The position numbers and the translations under genes are program-made. The notes beneath the pieces are model-generated. The model was not told where the DNA came from. It ran no database searches and saw only the letters and a program-made list of their open reading frames with translations. A stretch of DNA of 64,000 bases from Zizania palustris (taxonomy: Eukaryota > Streptophyta > Magnoliopsida > Poales > Poaceae): assembly GCA_019279435.1 (NCBI GenBank), contig JAAALK010000289.1, forward strand, positions 46,813,164 to 46,877,163, read 5' to 3'. Below, piece by piece: positions 22,190 to 31,946 of the stretch. How positions within the stretch are numbered: position 1 is the stretch's first letter; every line of letters begins with the position of its first letter.

Positions 22190-22969
22190 CTACTCGCCAC
22201 CGGAGACGGTCTCCGTGCTCTCAGAACCACGAGTGCGCGGCTCCAGAGGGATGGTGGGTTCGAGAAAATTCTCGATGATGGAGTCGGAGACGAGGCCGGG
22301 GCGTGGTGTAGGGGCGCTGGTGGAGGGCCTGGCGGGGGAGGGTCGTGGCGGGATCCTCTTGGGGCGAGGGAGGGGCTCACGGATGGGTTTCTTCTTCCTA
22401 GGAAGAAGAGGAACCATCTCCGCAATATCCTTCTGCAGCTGCATGATCTTGCGCTGCAACTCGCCATTCTGTTGGATCAAGTTCTTCGTCTCTTCACGAA
22501 GGAACTCAACCGCCTCATGGTGCTCGTCGGCGTCGAGCACCGCCTCGGTGTGGAGATCGTCCATGGCCTGTAGAAGACGCGACTGCCGGGCCATGACCGG
22601 ATCACGCACGGAGTGAACTCCGAGGTAGATGCTACGGTGGGCTCCGGGAGTACGCTTCGGCACAAGCCGGAAGGACGAGTTCTGAAGACGATCGTCGTAG
22701 ATCATCCTCAACTCCATGAGGGCCTGGAGGGTGACTCGTTGGCACGCGACGTCGAAAGTTGGGCCTCCAAGTGCTGTGGTGTAGGGCGGCAGGTGTTCTC
22801 CGGAGCCGTGGACGGTGAGGGAGACGTCACAAGGCCCGGCGAATTCGTCGGGATATACTCCTTGGAATTCGGGTTCGAAGAGGAACCCGAGGAAGGTGAG
22901 CATCATGCGGAGCTCCCGGACGAAGCCCTCGTAGTGGCGGCAGTAGCTGTGGACTTGGTAGACAGGCAT
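22190..22969 (-). CDS. A2 orf0 (accessory 5' ORF)
   Basis: Intact 259-codon frame between the primer binding site (23092-23104) and gag (ATG at 21994), with the same layout as the A1 copy. It has an N-terminal globular part with the YPDEF motif, a Leu/Glu/Gln-rich helical segment, and a Pro/Arg-rich tail ending ETVSGGE. Related orf0 in element C keeps the MPV start, FLGF, the LQALTELRMIYD core and a VPLRTPG segment although the rest has diverged. That points to selection on the protein across families. No known catalytic domain is recognised. Confidence 0.8.
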   Translation of the reverse strand: MPVYQVHSYCRHYEGFVRELRMMLTFLGFLFEPEFQGVYPDEFAGPCDVSLTVHGSGEHLPPYTTALGGPTFDVACQRVTLQALMELRMIYDDRLQNSSFRLVPKRTPGAHRSIYLGVHSVRDPVMARQSRLLQAMDDLHTEAVLDADEHHEAVEFLREETKNLIQQNGELQRKIMQLQKDIAEMVPLLPRKKKPIREPLPRPKRIPPRPSPARPSTSAPTPRPGLVSDSIIENFLEPTIPLEPRTRGSESTETVSGGE

Positions 22970-23091
22970 CTACAAAACAGCAAGTTGAATAAAAGTGAGG
23001 AGAGGAACAAAGTTTATGAAGTAGATTTTCGAGAAATAATTTCCTGTGGCTAATGGCTAGGCGGGTCTGTTTGGCTTCCTACAGTCGAGTT

Positions 23092-23104
23092 GGCTCTGAT
23101 ACCA
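23092..23104 (-). other. A2 primer binding site (tRNA-Met type)
   Basis: The minus strand reads TGGTATCAGAGCC three bases inside LTR3, which identifies LTR3 as the 5' LTR of A2. Confidence 0.9.
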
Positions 23105-23107
23105 TCT

Positions 23108-26100
23108 TGTAGCGCCCCGATTTAACAAATCGAGACATTATTGAATTTCGTAAGAAAAACAATAATCCAAGAGGTTCATCATGCGACAATCGTACATACG
23201 ACAATGTTCATGGTACGCAAACCATATTTATTACATCATTGTTTTAATAAAAACAGTAAAGTGAAATAAATAGTAAACGGCATGACGAACGTCTTCTCCA
23301 GGATCTTTCTTCTCGACTGGGTCGCTACTCCAGACCGTCTTCAAAATACGCATCCTCTGTGGGGTCCAACGGGTATGAGTACAAAAAGTACTCAACAAGC
23401 CACCGCAAATGCAGATAATAATGCAGGGTAATAAACAAGGAAGGATAATGGCTAACATTGTAGAATAATGCAGTTGCAATTATGGCATTTAGTGTAATCA
23501 TATTTTAATCATGCGGAAAGTAAACATGAACATCATCAACATCGACTAACTCGAGGGGTACAGTCAGCCCCACCTCGCTCAACAGTCCTTACATGTCAAT
23601 CCATCATGCACATACATATTCAAAGTAAACTAACTGGGGGATGTCACGCAACCCGCCCTTGACCGTGGGCTCGGCTTTTCGAAAAGATTTAAGACTCTGA
23701 TCAGAGATGTACTACTGTACCCACAAGGCACGCACTCATCCCAAACGAGATGACCCATTTCACGGGAACTCGTGCCAAAACCTCGATATGAGATGTCCCA
23801 AGCGATAACCACCCGCTCTAGGTTTCGCCGGCGCGCCGGGCCGCATCCCGGCTAACGTCGCACCCCCTTTTGCGCCACATTGGTACAAGTCACCCGCAGG
23901 TGCAACTTGACCCATCTCCAAATGGTGGCCTCGGTTGGGAACAACCCATACCTTAGTTAGGACTTACCCACTAGACTTGTGGTTAGTACGTAAGTGTATT
24001 GCAACGGATCCCTCAGACCGGTCCTTATAGTGCCCCGGGTGCTACCGACCAATGCCCTAGCTTGCACCCGGAACCCACCATGCATACACTCACAACCATG
24101 ACTCATCACCAACAGAGTTTCCAAGGATAAGAAGTAACGGGGATCATATAATAGAACCATTTTGCTACGACTCATTTTTATCCTATAGCGGCCGTGTCAA
24201 TACATTGGACACTAGCTAATATCATTGACCATATGGTGACAAGGAGGTTAGGCGAGATAGCATGGCTTGGGTTGCACATCAAGGTCGGAGGATCCTAAAT
24301 AAATATAATGTAAGGGTTCATTTGACTAATGCATATATATAACCTATGTGTTCTAGCGATAGTTAATCAAACATGGGTTCAATATGCTCAAAAGATTGGT
24401 TTGGTGACTTACCTTGTTCAGCGAATGGGGAGGGAGGAACTTCCGTCCGGGAAGTACTCCGGCTCCTTGGCGACGTCGTAGTCTTTTTAATATAATAAAG
24501 CAAAATAAAAAGAGCACATTCAATCAAACAATATAACATTACATTAATAACACATAAGTTACTGTTGGTTTGATTGAAAGTAAAATAATTTCCATTGTTA
24601 AGGTTCTGAAAGTTATTTCATAAATAATTTTAAAGGGATTAAAATGAAGGGTTGTCCTTTTTAGAAAACAAATGTTTAATTGTGAATAGTCCCATATTAA
24701 GTTCCCTAATAAGTTTTGAAACGAAAAGATCATGGTAATTTAGTGTTTTGCAGTATATGAATAGAAAGGAATAAATATGAATTTTTCTGAAGTTCAAACA
24801 TTTGAATTCATATTTTAATCCTAAAGGCATTTAAATATTTATTTGAATAAACATGAAAAAGTCAAAGTAAACCTACTGTTTTTATTGCATAAACATGTAG
24901 AGAATAATTTTATGAATTTTCTGAAATTGGAATGGTAATTTTTAGAGTTCAAATGCATTAGATACGAATTTTACAAGTTTAAAAGTATTTCTGAAATTCA
25001 TTTTCAATTTTTAAACTCCTCGGGTCCACGGTGAGCCAGGCCCACGGTGAACCCGCGCACTGTGCGCGTGCGCCGGGTCGATCTGGACCGTCGGATCAAG
25101 ATCCGACGCGCGAGGGCGAGGCGGGACGCATTAAAGTGACGTGGACGGCGAGGATTAAAACGTTTGAACCGGTACGCGATGGACGACTTAGATGCGATGC
25201 GGGGTTTTAAAACTAACGGACGCACGAGATTAAAACGTACCCCTTCGCCGAGATCTAACGGATCAGATTAAACCGCACGCGGGGGTTAATCATCACCGTC
25301 GGATCCAGATCGCACGGTCGTGAGTGAATCCGACACGGCACGGGTACTCGACCCGTGCCGGTCGTCTTCTCCGACGACGGCGAGCGGGCCAGCGGCCACA
25401 TCGAGCGACGACGACTGAGTCTAAGGCCTAAAACGGAATGAGGGTGCTACGGGGATCACGAGGGTACCCTTGCGGCAAGGAAAGGTCGACGGAGCGTGGC
25501 CGGCGACGAGCGGAGGCGGTGGAGGCGTTCGGGTCCTTGGCGGCGACGGTGATCCGGCGAGGTTCGTCGTTGACGGAGTGGTGGCCGAGGTTGGTGAGGT
25601 CCCGGCGGTCACGACGGTGCGGTCGGCGTGGACGGAGAGGGGCTCCGGTGACGGCGAGCGGTGGCTGGAGGACGGGCGGTGGTGGCGCTCTAAAATGTGG
25701 AATGCAGGAGCTCTGTTCGGTCTGGGCTCAATTGGACGCGTGAACCGAACGCGGTGGAGGGCAGGGGTTTAAATAGGGTCGTCGGCGAGGGCAGAGGGGG
25801 CGTGATTGGCGGTGGCCGGAGATAAATGCGATTTGACGCCGGCGAGCTCGGGTTGAACGCGGTTCAACGCACCTGGACGCGAATCGAGCGAAATTAATAG
25901 GGGGAAACGGTCGGCGCGTTGAGGGGAATTCATTGCCGGCGACGAATTTAAGGGAGGGGGCCGGCGGGGGCGGATCCGAGGCGGGATTAGGGCTTCGGCC
26001 GGCGAGGGGGGGGGGAATTTGGGGGCGGATCCCGCGGGGAAGACGGGTCCGACAGGTGGGCCGGGGTGGTCAGCGAGTGCGAGTGTGCGAGAGAGGGGGC

Positions 26101-26519
26101 TGACGGGTGGGGGCCGCGGTGTCGGGTGCGAGCGAGAGAGGAGAGGGGGTCACTGACGGGTGGGACCCGGTTGTCAGGTGGCGCGCGCGAGGAGGAGTGG
26201 GCTGGGCCGGCCGGGAGAGAGGGAAGAGGGGAGGGGAGCCCATTACTGTTTTAAAGCTTTTCTGAATAAAAATAATTCCAGAAAATAGTTTAAACCTTTT
26301 GGGGCATTTCCAAAGTGGGTAAAAATCTGTAAAAATTCTCAAAAACATTTCTTGGCCTTGGGAGTCTATACAAAAATTTTCAGCTCCTGGTTTGGCCATC
26401 TACTCTATGTTGTAGTTCAAAAGGGTATAAAAGAGTATTAAAAGTATTTTCAGAAATAATAATTCCAAAAAATTAATTTTAATAATATTTTTATTGTTTG
26501 GAAAATTTGGGGTGTTGCA
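23108..26519 (-). repeat. A LTR3 (full length, 5' LTR of A2)
   Basis: A 3412-bp LTR nearly identical to LTR2. Differences visible by eye include a 4-bp insertion near 24446, one base fewer near 24365, a shorter G run near 26006-26015, and ...GTTGCA instead of ...GTTACA at the plus-strand right end. The right edge abuts the TGGTT duplication at 26520-26524. Confidence 0.93.
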
Positions 26520-27841
26520 TGGTTCCTCCAACTTTGGCTCAATGTCTATACTACCGATTTCATTGGGGGAACCCCTCTCTCTCGTTCGTACTTTTTCATC
26601 GATTTTACTGAATCGGCCGTCCCCTCCTACCGCCACTATTCTTCTCTAGGTGAAGCGGTGACATTCTTTCCTGCTCTTCATCCCTCTTCGGCAGCCTTGG
26701 CCTCTTTCTTCAAGGCTTTTACCTTGGGTTCCTTGGGTACTATTCGAAGTATGAGCGATCTCACCGGCCCGTTCTGCCCGATGTGTCCCGGGATGTGGAG
26801 TCCTTCCGTATCTTCTCGACACCACCTTTCCCTATCTGCTTCTCGTTGATTTTGCCAATGAGCGTTCCCAGTGGTGCTCCTATGAGTTCTACCACCCATC
26901 GGTTTCTATGCGGTAACCGGGCTTCAGACAACTCCTACCCCATCTACACTTCGTCAGCCGGATTCAATCCCGTGGGAGGGTCATGAATGCCTTGGAGTTT
27001 GATCGTCTTTCCCACATGGCCGATGAGATACCCATCGGAAGACTCGCCACCTAGGTGACTTGTAGGGTGACATCTTCTGCCTTCCACAAATGGTGGGGCG
27101 AGTCAAAGGTCCGTGATCAACTGAAGGTCAAAGAAGATCAGGTCAAAGAAAGTTAAAGGAGCTTGTCAGTAACAACTGTATGATCGGAAGGGAAGCCGAT
27201 GAAGATAAGAGCAGAAGATGGTTACAAATTCATCCGAAATTGGTTGGATAAGTTACTTGAATGGAAAGTCTACGGACTATAAATATGTATCACTTAGGTT
27301 AGATTAGTTACCTCTCATTCAATCAATCAATCGACGCATCACCACCCATGTGCCCCAAGGTTATCCGGCGGGACTCGAGCGCTCGAAGCTGGGCTGCTTC
27401 ATTTTGATCTCCGGTGAAGAGGTGAGTCCCGTCACCCCCGACGTCCGTGCCAACTAGGTTAGTACCCTCACGACTGTATCGGTTCAGTTTGATCTCTTGA
27501 GGAGAACGGTGAAATAGCACGGTCGTTGGTTGCTCTTAGTGTATTTAGTTAGGTCTAAGGCTACATTAGTTGGGTTTGATCTCTTAGATTGGAGTGATCT
27601 AGGTCTGATAGTTTGAGGCTTCATCGGTTAGGTCTGACATCTCTTGCTATTGTTTCTTTTTCATGCCGTATAATGTTCATCTAAATAAAGTTTGTCCGAT
27701 TCGTTGATATATTGTTCAGATCATCGTGACTAGCTACTGTCTTGGTTAGATCCGATCTAGTTATTGTGATGATTTCTATGATATATATCTGTTATCTAGC
27801 ATGATTTATTTATTTCTATTAGAGTACAAGCTGATAGGTTA

Positions 27842-27933
27842 TCTTTAATTCATCTACGTATCATGTTCACCGTCGAAGGGTGCACATCGGCCTATATGCA
27901 TATTGTCTTTAATTCATCTACGTATCATGTTCA
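27842..27933. repeat. 28-bp direct repeat (templated filler) at the broken 5' edge of F
   Basis: The 28-base segment starting TCTTTAATTCATCTACG occurs at 27842-27869 and again at 27906-27933, directly before the first F sequence. The first copy is part of the LTR. The second lies exactly at the junction where F's 5' LTR should be and looks like filler DNA copied from 64 bases away during break repair. Confidence 0.8.
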
Positions 27934-28679
27934 ATAGACACGGCACAAAATCCAGATGCTTTGAGTGTGGTGATCCAGGACACTTCATCGCCGACTGCCC
28001 CAAGCGCAATGGACACAAGAAGGGCACCAGTGGTGGATTCCACGACTCCGGCAAGCACGACAGCTCCTCCTTCAACAAGGGCAAGCCAAAGACCAGATTC
28101 TTCAGAAAGGCCCTGAAGGACTACCGGCGAGAGAACAAGAAGCGCGACAAGGCCTTCTTCGCTGAGATGGAAAAAAGCTACTCCAAGCGGTCCATGTCTT
28201 TGTCCTCTTCATCGAGCTCAAGCGATGAGGAGATCATCGTCAGGAAGGGGAAGGACAAGGACGATCCAGCAGGCCTTTGCTTCATGGCCTTCGGGGACAG
28301 ACCGAAGAGCTGCTCACATCAACGCCGAAGATCCCGCAAGAGCTTCTGCTCAATGGCTCTTGGGGATAAGAAAGAGAAGAGCTCCTCCGATGACTCCGAC
28401 GACGACGACAACGAAAAGGTATCATCTTATGAACGTGAAATCGTTGATTTACTTGAAAGCAATCATCAGGAGTTAAAATATAGAGAAAAACTGCTTAGAG
28501 GGGCTAAGAAGAGGATAGATGATTTAGAGAGTGAGCTTGCCGTGGCCAACGGTAGAATTGAGAGTCTATCTTCTTCCCCTTGTTTTTTCGTGTTTCCACA
28601 GTTGTTTGCAGATTTTGAAGAGCTAAAGAAGAGTGTTGACAATGCACTCATCAAGGGGGAGATTGAGGAGCCATGCTGA
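27934..28679 (+). pseudogene. gag: F gag C-terminal fragment with CCHC zinc knuckle
   Basis: An open frame in the Copia gag style with zinc knuckle CFECGDPGHFIADC (C-x2-C-x4-H-x4-C), followed by Lys/Ser-rich sequence, a SLSSSSSSSDEE acidic-serine stretch, and Leu/Glu-rich helical sequence (EREIVDLLESNHQELKYREK). This order matches gag C-termini of grass Sireviruses. The frame enters the fused 3' non-coding region near 28580 and ends inside the LTR at 28679, so its last 30 or so codons are not gag. Its natural N-terminus is missing at the filler joint. Element D lacks this zinc-knuckle region but keeps integrase and RT. Confidence 0.8.
28653..28663 (+). other. F polypurine tract
   Basis: AAGGGGGAGAT directly before the LTR start TGAGGAGCC. 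The identical tract precedes D's 3' LTR at 53984-53994. Confidence 0.85.
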
Positions 28680-30288
28680 ATAGTGTGGGCCTCATGACTC
28701 CAGAAGTGATGAGTCATTGTCAACGATGGTCAAAGAGGACAAATGAAGAAGAAGAGATCTACTGTTTCATGGGCCGCGTGTGACTCAGGTACACGGGCAA
28801 CAAGCGACTGTCGGGCAGAGGAGGCTACAAAGTCGGGCTGGCCCAATTCGGGTACATGGGCCAGAAGCAATAGAAGACCCACTGAGCTATTGACCAGGGT
28901 TGACTTAGGTACACGGGCGGTGAGTGATTGCCGGGCTGAGAGAGCTGCGGAATCGGGCCGGCCCAATCCGGGTACCTGGTGCAAAGTCGGTGGAGGCTTT
29001 GTCAGTTTCGGCGCAAAACTGACAACCGTTGATCTTGTATCCGACTGTCCAGAAGAGAAGCCGTAGTCGCTACGAAAACTTAGCTTCCGGATAAGTCATC
29101 TGTATCTCTAGGCCCACAGTCAATCAGTCGTGTCTGTAAAAATACCTAAGGGCAGTTGAGTCTTTTCCTTTTATTCTTGCGTCTGTAAAAAACCTTAAGG
29201 GGCTGGAGGAATATTCTAGACCATTGGGCAGCCTATAAATAGGGCCCCAATCCCTAGGGTTGGACTACCCCTTCCAGAATTCTCTTTTTAATCTATTGGG
29301 TCATTTTGTCTCCTGTGTTCTCTCTCCTGTTGTGCGCCGCCAGGCTCTTGTTCCCTGCGATTTAATTCCTGCATTCCATTTGTTCTTCTTGAATCTGTGA
29401 GATTCTCTTCCCTCCTCTTGTCATTCGGTTTGCAGTGTTTTTATGGTCTTTATTGATGCGCAGCAACTTCTATTCCTGAGAACTAAGTCTCTGTTGCTTC
29501 GGTTCTTCACTGAGTAGTATTCTTGCTGTTTGCAAGTAGTACTACTTCTCTGTAGCAACAGTACACTAGTACTCTAGGCTTGTTTTTTCCTGCATAGCTT
29601 TTTGATCGAGTTGACAGGGCCAAAGTCCCTTTTCTTGTGTGAAGTCCAACTCTGTGAAGCAGACTTCGAATCTGCAAGCTTCGAATCTGTAGGCTTCGAA
29701 TCAGTAGACTTCGAATCAGCAGACTTCGAATCTGCAAGCTTCGAATCAGCAGACTTCGAATCAGCAGACTTCGAATCTGCAAGCTTCGAATTAGCAGACT
29801 TCGAATTAGCAGACTTCGAATCAGCAGACTTCGAATCTGCAAGCTTCGAATCAGCAGACTTCAAATCAACAAGCTTCGAATCTGCAAGCTTCGAATCTGC
29901 AAGCTTCGAATCAGCAGACTTCGAATCAGCAGACTTCGAATCTGCAAGCTTCGAATCTGCATACTTTGAATCTGCAGGCTTCGAATCTGCATACTTCGAA
30001 TCTGCATACTTCGAATCTGTAGGCTTCGAATCTGCAACCTTCGAATCTGCAACCTTCGAATCAGCAACCTCTGAATCTGCAACCTTCGAATCTACAACCT
30101 CCGAATCTGCAACCTTCGAATCTGCAACCTCTGAATCAGCAGACTTCGAATCTGCAGACTTAGTCAATCTGTTCTCGCTTTGCTGTTTAGTTTTTTAAAT
30201 GTGTTGGGTTTTGGGAGTAGGCCATTGATTCGAAAGAATTTTTTAGGCGCCCATTCACCCCCCTCTGGTCGCTACTTTCGGTCCTACA
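28664..30288 (+). repeat. F 3' LTR (1625 bp)
   Basis: Runs from TGAGGAGCCATG to GGTCCTACA, closely similar to D's 3' LTR at 53995-55563. TATAAATA lies at 29234-29241, so the downstream minisatellite belongs to the transcribed R-U5 part. The left end lies at F's polypurine tract; the right end abuts the resumed B-family LTR. Confidence 0.9.
29661..30165. repeat. 15-bp TTCGAA minisatellite in the F LTR (about 33 units)
   Basis: Units of 15 bp of the form CTTCGAATCnGCAnn, nearly every one containing the palindrome TTCGAA. Because 15 is a multiple of three, the array is open on both strands (198 codons plus, 197 codons minus) and spells repetitive FESA or ADSK peptides. I treat those as by-products, not genes. 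Unit variants (GCAAG, GCAGA, GCATA, GCAAC) are grouped in blocks, which suggests block duplication. Confidence 0.95.
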
Positions 30289-30565
30289 TCGGCCATATGG
30301 CCGATCGGCATCATGGGTCATGGATTTATCCTTTTTGACACAGTTATTGGCTTGCCATCCGATCGACTATGCTACTAACGTTTATCTTTTTCGATCCCTT
30401 ATTAGTTACAGGGTCAAACTGATTGGCACGCCCTGAATCCGTTCTCTAAGAACGTAGGATCTACACTAGAGTTAAGCAGATCTCCTAGGTCACGCGTGTG
30501 TCAGTGTGTGACCAAAAAGCACGCCAACATCATCCTATAGTGGTGTAGGAGGCAAAATACTCTAA

Positions 30566-30727
30566 GGGCCTCTATTAGCTCAAATTAATTCATTTTTATA
30601 AACTAATGGACTAACCATTAGTTAGCCAATGAGCTAATAGTTAGCTCACCAATTAGTTTAACTATTTATATGAACTAAAAATAAGTTTTAGCTAATAACT
30701 ATTAATTGATGGGATTCAAACAGAACC
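30566..30727. mobile_element. Degenerate Tourist-like MITE
   Basis: A 162-bp segment flanked by TAA at 30563-30565 and 30728-30730. The ends are loosely inverted, GGGCCTCTATTAG on the left and GGTTCTGTTTGAATC read inward from the right, resembling the GGnCCTGTTTGG class of grass MITEs. It sits in the short gap between the inverted LTR and B2. Confidence 0.5.
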
Positions 30728-30827
30728 TAAGTTGATAAATCTTCTTATTCTAAGGCTCTATTTAGAGAGTTTTTAGTAGCTACACTCCCAATATCTTAAG
30801 CTTTTTAATAGTTTAATTTTTTCTTAG

Positions 30828-31930
30828 TGTTGGTGTATTTTTGGGGCACACGCGTGGCTTAGGAGATCTGCTTAACTCCAGTACAGGTCCTATAATCTTA
30901 GAAGAAAAAAGAAGGTTCTGAGCGTGCAATTAGTTTGACCCTGTAACTGATAAAAAATAATAAAAAATCAATGTTAGTAGCAACGCCGATCGGTTACTGA
31001 GCCGATGACTGTGGTGAGAATAAAATAAACAGGAATAAACACGCCTATCGGCCATAGGGCCGATGACCACACCCACGCTATCGGGTTGAACTCTCTATCG
31101 GCCGATAGGATAGCGTCTTTGTGCAATAGGGCCGATGAATGCATGGAATACATATATCATTGAAACAAAGATAACCTATCAGCTTGTACTCCGATAGAAA
31201 CCAAATTCAGTATGCCAAATAACATATTTATATCATTAAATCATTATAACTGCAAGATCGAACCTAATCTAAACAGTCGCTAATCATGATGAATCAATAA
31301 CACTTCAATTCATCAAACATACTTTATTTAGATGAATGGTACATAACATGAACAAGATACACTAGATCAAGATATCAGACTTAACCGATGAAGCCTTGAA
31401 CTATGACACCTAATTCACATCAATCTAAGAGATCAAAACTGATGCAGCCTTAGACCTAGCAAAATATATCAAGATAAACCCAGCAATCACACCGATCAGG
31501 ATGATACCTCAAGAGATCGATACGATGCAGCCTTGAAGAGCAAACCTTAATTGATGTGACTGTTGGGGTGGCGGGACTCACCTCTTCATCGGAGATTGAG
31601 GTAAGCAGCCTGGTTCCAAGTGCCAAGTCTCATTGGTATTAACCTTCGAATCCAAGGGTGGTGATGCGTCGAAAGCAGTAGTTTGTTGTGGTTGATTGTG
31701 TGTCGTAAACCTAGCTAATTAGATACATATTTATAGTCTGGAGACTTGCCGTCCAAGTAATCTACCTTGTAACCGATTCTGGATCATCTTTTTCTTCTCT
31801 CTCCTTCATCGGCTCCTACATGTTCGGTCATATTGTGACAATATGGAGAGGCTTCTTTGAGCATCTTTGACTGGACCCCTTTTTTACTTCTGTTGATTAG
31901 CCTAGGCTCTACTAAATCTTACCATCAACA
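30828..31930 (-). repeat. B2 3' LTR
   Basis: A 1103-bp LTR, plus-strand TGTTGGTG...CCATCAACA. Minus-sense TATAAATA is at 31728-31735. The stretch 30985-31140 is crowded with GCCGAT/ATCGGC pairs. The left flank base run is CTTAG (30823-30827); the matching TSD copy would lie outside the window. Confidence 0.87.
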
Positions 31931-31946
31931 CATGCCCCCACTTTCG
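31931..31946 (-). other. B2 polypurine tract
   Basis: The minus strand reads GAAAGTGGGGGCATG next to the 3' LTR start TGTTGATGG. This fixes the element's orientation. Confidence 0.75.

Larger units (their letters stand above)
9473..26519 (-). mobile_element. Composite element A: tandem chromovirus with three LTRs
   Basis: The unit is bounded by a single 5-bp TSD, TGGTT (9468-9472 and 26520-26524). Inside it the order is partial LTR1 (9473-10383), truncated internal A1 (10378-14073), full LTR2 (14074-17484), full-length internal A2 (17485-23107) and full LTR3 (23108-26519). All parts point to the minus strand. A1 matches the corresponding 3696 bases of A2 almost exactly, including identical predicted gag-RT proteins. 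One TSD around three LTRs indicates unequal recombination between copies of one insertion, followed by a deletion that fused LTR1 to pol. The lineage is a chromovirus, probably Tekay/Del-like, because of the C-terminal chromodomain, the tRNA-Met primer site and an extra orf0 like that reported for rice RIRE3/RIRE8. Confidence 0.9.
8597..27105 (+). pseudogene. Antisense plant mobile domain (PMD) gene of B1, split by element A
   Basis: On the strand opposite the retrotransposon lies a decayed intron-containing gene. A short first exon (8597-8623, MTDIDRIPL) ends at a GTGAGT donor. The intron ends at ACAG (8716), and the next exon runs from 8717. It encodes PMD-type sequence: FLGPLGNP, later HISFLNLQLEEFVF, then WIPFGRFLLGATYRLL and GRPKGPWWF. 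Element A is inserted in that last, highly conserved block; after it the frame resumes at 26520 as LQLWLNVYTTDFIGG. A C-terminal part reaching a KWWGES motif ends near 27105. Disabling lesions include an in-frame TGA near 8947 and a frameshift near 9178. PMD proteins (MAIN/MAIL1 family in Arabidopsis) act in gene expression and transposon silencing, and many plant transposons carry PMD copies. Family recognition is by motif order; exact exon edges are tentative. Confidence 0.65.
7075..27124 (-). mobile_element. Element B1: truncated Tat-like Ty3/Gypsy retrotransposon (interrupted by A)
   Basis: This minus-strand element retains its 3' LTR (7075-8219), an adjoining purine tract, and the 3' internal region (8220-9467, resuming at 26525) that carries an antisense plant-mobile-domain gene. 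No gag, protease, reverse transcriptase or integrase of B1 is left. Near 27125 the internal region gives way abruptly to a plus-sense LTR of the same family, so the rest of B1 was lost in a rearrangement. Orientation is set by TATAAATA on the minus strand of the LTR (plus coordinates 7989-7996) and by the purine tract next to the TGTTGAT end. Assignment to a Tat-like lineage comes from the better preserved relative B2. Element A interrupts it with TSD TGGTT. Confidence 0.75.
27934..30288 (+). mobile_element. Element F: deleted Sirevirus-like Ty1/Copia element
   Basis: It retains a piece of gag with its zinc knuckle, a short 3' internal region with a polypurine tract, and a complete 3' LTR. 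The 5' LTR, primer site, gag start and all of pol are missing. The sequence jumps from gag to 3' non-coding near 28575-28595, where D's 3' non-coding sequence (about 53905) becomes similar. The right flank continues the interrupted LTR directly. The expected left 5-bp TSD is absent because the left end was lost. Confidence 0.85.
27125..30529 (+). repeat. Inverted LTR of the B family, truncated, interrupted by element F
   Basis: A plus-sense LTR of the same family as B1/B2: TATAAATA at 27278-27285, CGACGCATCACCACCC, and the terminal ...CACGCCAACA ending at 30529. It lacks about the first 50 bases (the TGTTGAT end). Element F and a filler duplication interrupt it between about 27891 and 30288. 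It faces opposite to the B1 remains on its left and to the B2 LTR on its right, so it marks a local inversion or a recombination joint rather than a normal LTR pair. Confidence 0.7.

Noticed and set aside
29661..30165. Regular repeats that could be read as a CRISPR array
   Set aside because: Units are contiguous 15-mers with no spacers, inside a plant LTR.
29574..30198. Long open frames of ADSK or FESA repeats on both strands, also at 54907-55408
   Set aside because: They arise from a 15-bp tandem repeat whose period is a multiple of three; both strands and several frames are open. Not genes.
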